20,937 nt of DNA, taken from IMG/VR virus record IMGVR_UViG_3300023116_006113, positions 1 to 20,937 of that record; one strand, 5' to 3'. Below, one piece after another: positions 7,816 to 18,800 of this stretch (positions within the stretch are counted from its first letter, which is position 1; each line of letters opens with the position of its first letter). The notes under the pieces were generated by a model, which was given only the letters and a program-made list of their open reading frames with translations, made no database searches and was not told the origin of the DNA. The translations under genes were made by a program, and so were the position numbers. The stretch is from a virus.

Positions 7816-8727
7816 CTAGCTCTTTATTAAATACTCACATAATATGTATCTTGGTGCAAACTCATCCATCTTAAGTTGTTGGTTAGTTCTAACTCTAATT
7901 GTGGTTACAAGTGGAGAGGCATTGATTAATACTTCACCCATAACAGCAGATTTTGATTCGCTATTTATTATTGGAAGAGCATTACCATGAAAGTGTGTGG
8001 CAGCGGCGGCAGACCCAAACTCAGTAAGTGTTGCGGTAAGATAATTTAATCCATAATTTTGATTTGGAGAACACACCGTTCCTCTCCTACCACAAAGATA
8101 TGATCTTCTTCTCCAAGTTGCTGTGCCCATTGCATCATCATTAAAATTAATTCTAGCAGAAATACTGAATGTCGTATTATGACCATGTGGGAGAAAATTT
8201 GACATATTTAATTCAGTCTCTTCAGTAAGAGCTTGGGCACCAATAACTCCTATATTGCCACTAACAGTTAAATCTCTTGCAGGGATTTTAAAATCACCTT
8301 GATAGAAAAATTCTGCTGTATCTCCTAAAGAATCAACTTCAACAGCAAGTCCAGCTCTAGTTATACTTCCATCAGAAGTATCAGTATTATTATACGTTCC
8401 TGGATTAGTAGATCCAACAATATACTTAGAACCCAAATCAGGTAATTGAATTTGTCCACCAGTTCCATCTGGATCTGGTTCTTGTAAAGTAACTCCGTCT
8501 TGCCTATAAATGCACTGAGATCCTACGCCTATAACATTTGCCAAATTTCTATAATTATTAGCAGATAAAATTTGCCCTTGACACTTTAAATATCCCGCAG
8601 GAATTAAATCTTTGTATTCTTCATCAGGAAATATACTATTTAATTTAGTAAAAAATGGAAAAATATATCCAGCAGTTCCACCATGTTTTCCTTTTTGATA
8701 CGAGTAGTATATATTTTTACTGGCCAT
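7816..8727 (-). CDS. Short tail fibre-like protein with collar domain (303 aa)
   Basis: Residues about 42-106 match the phage tail-collar domain: IPAGYLKCQGQ, an ANNYRNLANVIG helix, then QIQLPDLGSKYIVGS. Two HxH motifs follow, PHGHN (HGH at 181-183) and THFHG (HFH at 245-247). In T4 gp12 such residues bind a metal ion along the trimer axis. The end, YILCEYLIKS, resembles the ends of the other two collar proteins here. The role is probably a trimeric, virion-surface receptor-binding or baseplate fibre. The gene starts one base after the stop of the 376-residue gene and ends nine bases before the 1559-residue gene, so the three are one transcription unit. No clear ribosome binding site precedes the ATG, which suggests translational coupling. 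It is shorter than T4 gp12 (about 527 residues) and lacks an obvious shaft region, so it may be only the tip of a fibre. Confidence 0.85.
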   Translation of the reverse strand: MASKNIYYSYQKGKHGGTAGYIFPFFTKLNSIFPDEEYKDLIPAGYLKCQGQILSANNYRNLANVIGVGSQCIYRQDGVTLQEPDPDGTGGQIQLPDLGSKYIVGSTNPGTYNNTDTSDGSITRAGLAVEVDSLGDTAEFFYQGDFKIPARDLTVSGNIGVIGAQALTEETELNMSNFLPHGHNTTFSISARINFNDDAMGTATWRRRSYLCGRRGTVCSPNQNYGLNYLTATLTEFGSAAAATHFHGNALPIINSESKSAVMGEVLINASPLVTTIRVRTNQQLKMDEFAPRYILCEYLIKS

Positions 8728-8728
8728 A

Positions 8729-9859
8729 TTAGAATGCTTTAATAATAAACACCATTGAAAGTGTTGGAGTAGCTGTATTGAACGTTATAGTTCCAAAATT
8801 TAGTCCTGTAGCATTATTTATCTGCACTGTATTCAATCTAACATCATTAACTAATCCTGGAGAAAGTATATTGATAAATCTAGTAGAAAACTCAATTTCG
8901 ATAGCACCATGACTGTGTGGGACACACCCAGTAAAAGCTCTATCTGTAGATGGTTGTATATTACTCCAAAAATATTGTCTACCATTTCTGTGAGACCACA
9001 TATCACCACCAGTATAACCATCAGCATTGCCAACGGTATAACACAATGCCGCTAAATCTCCACCACTACATGAGTTAAAATTTCCTCCACCAATTCTAGT
9101 ATTTCCTTGACTCGCAGAAACAATATTATTTCTCATATTATTGCCAAGAATGTTTGGGGGGAGGGCACGAGCTACGGTAGCTCTAGATCCACTGATATAA
9201 CAAACTCCATCATCAAAATACTCTCTCGCGTATCTAATTGGACTTGGATTACTTAAAGTATAATTAGTAGATCCATTATTATTTGATAACTCATATCCAT
9301 GATTATGCGATGGTACATGTCTATCACTCAATTTTCTTTCAGCAGGAACTAATACACTAGTATATTCGCCATCATTAAATTCCAAAGAATCAAATCTAGC
9401 AACGAGTTCTAATTCTTCATTTGGATTTTGTGGGTTAACATTTTCAATTTCACCTACAATATCAAATTGAGAAACATAATTTGTCTGTACTGTATTTGGA
9501 CCATTGCCATCAAAAGATCCACCAATATTTTGCCAAAATAAATCATCAGACAGCAAAGTTTTTTCTGGAGCATGTGCTTCACCTTTGTCTTGCAAATAAT
9601 AAAAGTGTCCTCTAAACACATCCATAGCTCCACTGCTTCCATCATTTAATTTTGGAAGTTTAAAACTATCCCCCTCAGTACCACCGTAAGTATTACCAAT
9701 AACTTCATACAAAGCAGGATATTTTGATATATCGTATGTAACACTCCCACTACAAGGAAGCCATCCACTAGGAATAGTATTTGTACCAGCACACCATGGA
9801 ATGATGGTCCCTATGGGCATACCTTTATGAGATTTTGCTTGATTTAAGAATGTTGCCAT
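8729..9859 (-). CDS. Short tail fibre-like protein with collar domain (376 aa)
   Basis: The collar domain lies near the N-terminus, residues about 29-73: IPSGWLPCSGS, KYPALYEVIGNTYGG, then SFKLPKLND. HxH motifs occur at 185-187 (SHNHG) and 315-317 (PHSHG), and the protein ends SMVFIIKAF. This is the T4 gp12-like layout of collar followed by a histidine-metal receptor-binding region, with almost no N-terminal shaft. It probably forms trimers on the baseplate or at a fibre tip and contacts the host surface. The ATG lies nine bases after the stop of the giant fibre gene, with only a weak GAG upstream, so expression probably depends on that operon. Glycine- and asparagine-rich loops between the two HxH motifs (for example around 251-275) are likely surface loops. 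A bacterial tail-like particle protein would look similar, but the context is phage. Confidence 0.87.
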   Translation of the reverse strand: MATFLNQAKSHKGMPIGTIIPWCAGTNTIPSGWLPCSGSVTYDISKYPALYEVIGNTYGGTEGDSFKLPKLNDGSSGAMDVFRGHFYYLQDKGEAHAPEKTLLSDDLFWQNIGGSFDGNGPNTVQTNYVSQFDIVGEIENVNPQNPNEELELVARFDSLEFNDGEYTSVLVPAERKLSDRHVPSHNHGYELSNNNGSTNYTLSNPSPIRYAREYFDDGVCYISGSRATVARALPPNILGNNMRNNIVSASQGNTRIGGGNFNSCSGGDLAALCYTVGNADGYTGGDMWSHRNGRQYFWSNIQPSTDRAFTGCVPHSHGAIEIEFSTRFINILSPGLVNDVRLNTVQINNATGLNFGTITFNTATPTLSMVFIIKAF

Positions 9860-9868
9860 TTAATTAAC

Positions 9869-12800
9869 TCAAATTTCTGTTAAATACCAACCCTGATTAG
9901 CACCGGGAATAGAATTACCTTCAGAATCAGAATTAGAAAGATAAATGAGTCCGAAGGCAGCATTTGGTGTATTTACAACCAACTCACCACCACCAAAGGA
10001 AGAAGAAAGTCCACCAATAGTTGTTCCACCTAATTGACCTTGAATTGGTCCGGAATGTCTAATTACAAGATTAACGCTAGAGTTTAATGCACCACCAACA
10101 TCAATAATCTTAATTAAATCACCAGAGAGTACATTTATCTCCGGTAATTTAAGAATTAAATCAGAAGTTGGACGAACCGCGTAAATAATATTTGGTTCTA
10201 GTAATCTTGCGGTTAAATCTGTATTACCTTGTTCGGACACAAATATAGTTTTTCTTCCACCATTAGCATTATAGAAGAATTGCTGACCAAACGCATTAAT
10301 AGAAGCATTTTGGTTAATTGTAAATGACTTTGCTCCACTAATTCCAAGATCTTGAACATCAAAAATAGGTGTGCCAGAATTTGGTGTGGCACTTAGTTGA
10401 CCAGTAATTGTTAAACTTTCGCCGGAAATTGTTGATCCAGTTTGTGCGTCAACGGAGAATCTAGATGTAAAGAAATTGACGGGAGTTTCTGTGGCACCAG
10501 GAGTTTCTAGAGTTCCAACATTTAAATCATTGCCAGATCTTAATGTACCAGCAATTTTAGTGTTTCCGGTATTTCCTTCAACTCGGAACATTTCATTTGT
10601 AGCAGAACTTTCTGAAAGTTTGCTCCATGGTCCACTAGCAAAGAATTCATCTCTATAAATTGTAAAGTTGGATCCAGAGGCACCACCAAATAAAGATGTG
10701 TTTCCAGTAGCAGTCTCAACAAAGAATCTTGGGAACTCACCATTGGTGATAACCATATATTGCCTTTCTGGTGTTGTGGTAAGTGGATTACCAGATAGTT
10801 CAATAGAGTTATGTACTCTTAATGTACCACCACCAGTTTCGTTTAGTCCACCGCCACCAAATGCTGTGCTGGAAGATCTAGAAGTTCTGGCGGAAATTTC
10901 TTGAGAATTGACAATATCATCATCTAGTAGAGAGAATTGATTCGTATCATATCCAATTGTTAAATCACCAATAATTCTCGTATTACCACTAGTACTAACA
11001 ACTTTAAAGGTATTGATGGCTGGATCCTCTTCGTTGGGTCCAAAATTTCCATCATTAACAATTAAAGATTGTGCATTTGATAGATTGACATTTGTAATTC
11101 TAACCCATTCTGCACTATTTGAATCAGCATTGAGTCTAAACAAATCACCTGGTTCAACTACAGCAGTAAATTCACCAACATTTAAGTTTGTATCAGTTGG
11201 GGAGATTGGTGATGGGAAGATAAACGTTGCTGCTTCTTCCTTACCAAGGCCATCAATTCTAGTTCCATCTGGATGTTCAACCAAAGCAGTTCTATCTTGT
11301 GCTCTAAGAACATCAACGTAGTAAGGGAAATTGAAGTTTGGTTCATTAACAGTTTGTAGTACCTCAGCATTAATTAACAAGATTTGGTTTGCGACAATTC
11401 CAGTTGGATTGTTAACAAATAATCTATAAGTTCCATCTCCATTATCAAATGTTGGACCACCCCATACTTGAGAACCACCGGTATTAATCTGAGTTTGTGA
11501 AAGTATGATTCTAGCATTTCCGGGATCAGTTGCTCCACCAACAAGAGAAATTGGAATTGCTGGACCATTTGGAGTTGCGGATAAAATAACTCCAGAAACA
11601 CCACTAGTATTACTTACAGAAGATCCTTCAGAAGAAATTACATAATACTCAGTATCAACTAAAACTTGAGTTAAATTACCAACGTCAGTAAATTTAACTG
11701 GATTACCTTCAACAAAATAGTTAAAGTCAAATAATAATTTATATGTTCCTGTAACTCCAGTTACAGTTCTTGATGGGGCAAGTTCCGTAATTAATTGATA
11801 ATAATCAACGTTTAAATTATTTGTTTCTAAATCACCAACTGACTGACTATTACCAACTCCAATTTGAATTACTACACCAGTAACTGCAATTGGATTTGTA
11901 GTTTCTGGTCCACTGGACTGATATGTAATAACTGGAGATGTAGGAGTAGCAGAAATAATTGTTGTTGTTCCTGCGGGAACATATTCTTCTTCGGATAGAT
12001 AAATTTGTACTGTTTCGCCACCACTCAAATTAGAATTTGTGTCTAAAGTAAGGGTTACAATTCCAGCAGCATCACATTCTAACGTAGTTGCAAAAAGATT
12101 ACCAAAAATATTTCTTTCAATTCCAACGTTGGAATTTCTTAGTCCACCTTCAAGAGTAATATCAGATTTAACGAGAGCGGAACCAAGTACGTCTAGACTA
12201 TTTCTAACAGTTGTTGTACCAGTAGATCCAGCAATGTTTAGAGTACCAACCCTAGTACCAATGTTAAGTGTTCTAACACCATCAGTTAAGAAGTCGAAGT
12301 TTTCAATACCTTCTGCTTCAATAATACCTCTGTTATTTGTTTGACTTGCACCACCACGAATAACTAATTTACCATCAAAAATAGTTCTGTAGTTTTTAAT
12401 TCTAAAGAATGAGGTATTTGGTGAACCAATAGCACCACCCACAGTAAGTTCTGACACATTAGATCCGGTTCCTGTGGGAACAGTACCTAGATTAATCGTA
12501 GAATTAGTTGAGGTTGTGTGTAAATTAAATAATGTAGTTTCACTTTGGTTTATATCATTAGCAGCATTTGTACCAATGTTGATTGTTTGTGATCCAGTGG
12601 TGATGTCAAAAAGTCTAACGGTATCTAAGTATCCACCAGCATTAAACTCTGTGGTTGCGCTGGTATTTACAAAGTTAAAGATAGGTGCTAAAGAGGTCAA
12701 ATCTGCCTCTACATATGATCCACTCCACACTTCAGATGGAGCACCGTTAATTTCCACATCTTGCTCAACTCTTAGATTTCCACTAATTGCTGCGCTACCT

Positions 12801-15800
12801 TGTATGGAGAAGTCTTTGTTGAATACCTGACCATCCGCAGTTCCATTAAGTTGATCGTTAGTTGTGTTAATACCAACTCTACCACCATTGGTAGTAGAAA
12901 CTCTTAAGGTCGCCTCATCATCTGGAGAATAAGCATTACCACCAACTAGTAAAGCATTATCTTGGTCATCTAATGGTCTATTGAGAGCATCCTCAGCATA
13001 TGTTGGGTTTCTATATTCTTGTAGTGTTCTACCACTGATAAATGTAGTACCAAATACATCCAAGTTAGCTCTTGGATCTGTAGTTGCGCTATTTACATAT
13101 TGATTATAATAATCACTATGTGCTGATCTAGCTACAGTGTTAATGCCAACTTTATATTGACCAATAATATTTGTCTCGGTTCTGATTGCTTCAGCACCAA
13201 TAACACCCATTTCTTTCCAAACAGATTGTGATGATTCAAATACAGCGTTTGGTTGATAAGTTTCCCAATCTTCAACAATATCAATAGAACTAATTTGTTG
13301 ATTAACTACAATATCAATAAATGGTGAATTGGTATTATATGTGTCCGCAAAAATACTAAATGTTCCATTTAGAATAGAGGAAAGATCTCCAGTAATACCA
13401 GCAACTCTGATCAACGATTCAGAACTTAGACTATATGTGTTGAATATATCTTGGTTTGTAAGTTGAGATCCACCTTGTATTGACCATTGGAATCTAACAA
13501 GATTTGTCGCATCATAATCAGGAATTCCGGTTCCAACACCAATTTCATATTGCTGAGTTACAGTATTGAATTTTGGAGTGGAAACAATTCCAATTTGATC
13601 ATTAGGAATTGTAGTAAATGTATTCGCGTAAATCCAACCCCAGGATCCGGACCTACCTACTTCTTTACCTTTAAGCAGGAGATCTCCTGGAGATGGATTC
13701 TCAAGATAATATGATACTCTTTGATTTGGGAATAATCTATTTGAAGTAATGGTTAATTGATTGTTAGCATTGTAAATAAAATTACTTTGCTCTGGTGTCA
13801 TATTAGATGGTCTATCTAATACAAAATCACCAAACTCATCTTGCTCGGTCATGTAATGAGTTCTAATGGAGTAGGTTTGAGCAGTAAATGCGGTATTACC
13901 CCTACCATTAAATTTAAATATGGCGGAAGAAATTTTATTCTTGGACAGAACAATATCTCCCAGCTCTCTATTCAAGAAATTAGCTCTCGATAAAGTAGGA
14001 TCTTCAGAAAGATTTACAGTGTCAATTAAACTTTGAATTCTTAGTGAAGAAACTGGATCAATAGCATCTTGGGCATCAACGGCAATAGTAACCGGTTGAT
14101 TAAATGATGCCGATCCATTTACAGTAATTTTATTGTTAAAAGTTACTGGAGACTCAAAGGTGGTGACCAAAGATGCTCCCACGTTATCATCTTCATCTTC
14201 AGATCCTATTAATTGAGCACTCTCAAGGAAGGTCTCTTCGCCTGTGATAGCGTTGACTTTCTTATTACCGATGTAGAGGTCTCCGTTGGAGTTTAGACCG
14301 GTATAGAAAACGATACCACCATCCTCACGCTTCGATTGAGCATAGAAGTCCTGAGCATCAGTTAGGATAACTTCCTGACGTAGTGGGAAACCAGTTGAGT
14401 AGTTACCGGGACCAAATCCTAGATATTCAAATGTATGGTTTCCGGAACGTGCAATAGATGGACGACGAAGTTCTACATATAACTTACTATCGCTAATGTA
14501 ATCATTAATACCTTTAATAGGAATCTTACGATCTTCAGCACCAGACTCAGCATTACCAGATTGAGCTCTAATTCTAGCGTCAATTCCTAGTTGAATATTA
14601 TTTGTATATGAATATTCAGTTAGTGCTGGTGTGTCAGTCAGATAATTAACAACTTCTTTTGTCTCAGAATATCGAGCATCATTAACTGTGACAAGACCAT
14701 GAGTATAGTTGTCAGCAGCAGAACTTGTCGCTGGAGGATCATTTAATGTTGCATCAATCTGCTCAAACCAGAATGGGTCATTCTTGTAGTCTTGTGGATA
14801 CAGATATGAAATTGGTTGAGAGAACTTGAAGTTTTTGAAGTTGTTACCAACACCAGGACCAGTTGGGAATGGTGAGAAATCTCCTTTAAGACATGTTAGA
14901 TAGTAAATACCATCTTGCTGACCAGGAATTCTTTCCTTAAGTTCTTCAATATCAAAGATGTAGAATGTATCTTCAATCTCACCAGCATCTTCTACACTAT
15001 CAATATAGTAATCATTACCATTGTCATCAGTGATAATATCACCAGGAGTCATCGTATAGATTGTAGATCCTGCTACCGCATAAAGATAATCATCTCTAGA
15101 AGACTTACTCTTTCCATCAACATCCCCAATACTATCAGGTTTTGATAGTAAATTTGCTCTGACCAGTGAGGTAGATACACTGCTACCACCTTGGAAGAAT
15201 TGTGTTGGGATGAATGGATTATATTCGATACTACCATCAATAATATTTCTAATAATTAGATAATATTTTTGTCCATTACTACTTTTTGGGGTGTTAACTG
15301 GATTTGATGTGGTAAAATATCCATGTAGATATCCAGTTCCAGAACTTCCACCAGACCACTGAATGAAGTTTGAATTATTAGATATGGTTGTGTTTCCTAC
15401 AAATCCAATACCATCAGGAGCATCAATTTCTACAACAGTAAATCTATCATTCTTAATTGCTGGATTAGTTACTGTGTGATCAAAAGTAGTAAGTTCAAGA
15501 TATTTGTAATCAACATTTTGCCCGCCTTCAAATCTTGTTTGTGTGATTACCTTAGCAGACTGAATTGAAAATACCGTCTTACTTCCAGTTGCTTCAACAA
15601 TCTTGGGATTGATGTATGGATCATATTTTACACTATTCAGCACACCATTTGCACTATAAACTGTTGAAGTTCTACCTAGTTTTTCACCAGTATTTACAAA
15701 ATCGTTGTTGAATGGTCCATTATTAATAAACGTAGCAACAGATAGAGAATCATACCCTTCGTTATCACTATGGAAGTTAATATCTACCGGTTTTAAAATT

Positions 15801-18800
15801 ACCTTTTGTGGTCTAAGTCTTCTCTTGTCGTCTGTTCTTACTTTAATGACAAATCCGTTAAGTGGATCTCTTACAGTTTCAAGATATTTTGGAATTACAT
15901 ATCTTAGTTTATATACTCTATCTTCTTTAACTCTACCATCAATGACTCTTTCAAAGAAAGTATCAGTAGATCTTGTAGCAGATGGGGCACTACCAGAATA
16001 AGAAGTATCTTCAGGAATTGTAATTCTACCAAGAATATTAGTAGGATCAGAAGAATTGTCTTCGCATTGTAAATACCACTGACCAGTAGTGCTAGTTGTT
16101 ACACCATAACTAATAGGTTTTGGATCAAATTTAAGTGGTGAGAATCTCTTGTTAGCAAATACAATAAACTTACCAGTGCCAGTTAAAGTTACACGATTTA
16201 CATCGTTAAGTGCGTCATTTTGTGTTGGGTGGATAGAGAATGATGTATTTGTTTGATATCTAACAAAATACTCGTCTTGTGGATTGACTGGTAGTTGGAA
16301 AGAATTTTGTCCCTGAACAACAGTTCTATCTGGTAGGGGAGTATCTACATCAATTTGCCTAAAGAATACTTTTTGTGGTGATAATCCAGCAGCAGGTTTA
16401 TCAAACGAGTGTGCTAATGTTGTATTAATTATAGTTCCACCACCAAAATTACCAAGATCTGCTTCAAATTGATATAAATCATATGAAGTATCAATAATGT
16501 ATTGATTTACTTCGATAACAACTTCAGGATTAATAGAATCTGTTTCTGGAGAATAAATGTAGTTACCAGCTCTTGCATTTTCGAGTGTCGATGCAAGCAT
16601 GAATACTGTTTGATCAGATCCATTAAATGCTGTACCAGAGGAGTAATTTTCTGGTGCTGTGTTTCTACCTGGAGCAATTACATAATACTTGGTATTAGTT
16701 TCAAATCCTTTTGGTAAACGAATAACTCTTGGATCTGGATTTGTTCCTTGTGCTGCTTTTGGTACAAGTCTAACAGCAGTTCCTGTTTCCATTTCGTGTG
16801 GGTTTCCACCAGAAACACGGAACAGAGTTGCTCTCTTAGATAGTTCAGAGAAATCTGTTGTTGGTTCAATTCTATCCACACCATCTTCACCAAAGTCTGA
16901 AGATAGAATGGTAATAATATCCTCAAACAAACCACTAATAATAGATGCAACGTTGCTGCACTCTTCTTCGCCAACAGAGACCACATCTTGAATTACGGTA
17001 TCATCATATAAAGTTCTAGTAGTGGAGAAAATTCCATCTCTTACGGCAACTATATTATCCTGTGTTGTTGATATAGTTTCATCTCTCATAGTAAACCAAA
17101 GATTTAATCCGGAGATATTTTGAGTAATTTTTTTATCTGTTGGTGATGGATCAAAGAATTGTCCCGGATCAGTTCCAAAAATATATTGTCCTTTCTCGCC
17201 AATTCTGAATTGATTATCACTAATAATCTCAATAACATAAGTGTCACTAGGAATAATATTGTTTGGATTTCCACTTGGTTCAGTATTGTTAGTAGTGTTA
17301 ATTGCATTATAAGCCTCAACTTTCATACCAACAACAATACCAGCAGTTGTTTTTCCTGGTGGCAGAGTAATTACGTCAGTATCAGTTGCTGGAGCAGTAA
17401 TTGTAGCAGAACAATCTGTCAATAGATAATCAAAATTACGCATTGCTGCGATACACAGATCTTTAACAACACCTAATGCATCAACAGTTTGGTTTAACTC
17501 ATTTTGAATATAAGTTAACTGACCACCAACAAAATATGCTTCTGCTGCCTGAACGCTGTTGATATTACCACCAAGTCTCAAATCTTGTACGATTGCATCA
17601 ACATAATATCCAATATCTCTCTTACATGTCGCAATGCTAATGTTTGAATTTGTTAATAAATTATCGTTTTTAGTTGTAATATAAGAATATACTTCTTCCT
17701 GAATAAATTGTTTATTTGCGTTAATTAAATTAGCAGCATCTTGAGAATAATTATCAATTGAAATACCAGTTGGATTTAAGAAATCAACTCCAACTTGGAA
17801 TGTATTGACCCCTGTGGGTGTTAATGTGGCCGAAAAATTTTGTCCAGATCCTGGACTCACTTCTTCCAATTTGACAAATAGTTTTTCGTCTGGTCTTGCA
17901 CCAATTCTATATCCATTTAGAGTTGCTGCTGGACGATCTGAGGGATCATATACGTCTTCAGAACCAAGATATAATCTTGTTTTGTTTGTCAAATCATTAC
18001 TAGTTGCAATATCAACGGGATAGTATGCAATTTTTTCTGAATTTGTGGATGGGATGTTTGGATTTGATGAATATCCACCAGAAAGTGCTTTTGGTGGAAT
18101 AATATCTGTAATATATCCACCCTTATCTTGGTTGAAAGAATATCCTTTATGTCCAATAGAGTGTAGAGATGTATTACCAAAGTTTGAGTTGGAGTTGGTG
18201 ATAGACATATCACCACCAGACTCCATTAAGAAGTGGTCAAAGAATCCCACCGCAAACACAGACACACACTGAATGAATGAATCTTCAGATGCACGAATGT
18301 GGAAGTTTCTCCAATCGTCTTTCCAATAAGCATCACCTTTTGCGTGATAAGGAACGCTAGAGAACGCATCAGTTAGTGATGCTTGGTTCCAAGTATTGGT
18401 GAACTCATCATAACGAATAAAGGCACGGTCATCCTTCTGTAGTGAAACACCCGTGTACTGGGCAACAACCATCGACTTGAATCCAGTTGCCTTAGCACCA
18501 TTTGCCCACATACCACACATACCCCATGTGGAACGAATGGAGCAGTTGAATACATATGGAGAAGCAGATTCTACAGAGTCAATCTCTGCCTGAGCTACAG
18601 CATTATTGCTCAGTCCAGTTCCAACCTGATATGTGTTATTGTTAATCAGTCCTAGACCAGCAGATACTTTGCCGGGAATTTCGTATGTAAATACTCTTGG
18701 ATTGTTTGGATTGATACTCGCAATCTTAAACGTACCATTAGTCTCTTCATCAAGACCTGTGTTTAAGATGGCAACAAATTGATCTTTAAAGTATCCATGA

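Noticed and set aside
10500-13200. Plus-strand open frames of 60-118 codons in the C-terminal half of the giant gene
   Set aside because: They are antisense shadows produced by the codon pattern of the minus-strand gene, with no start signals or conserved motifs.
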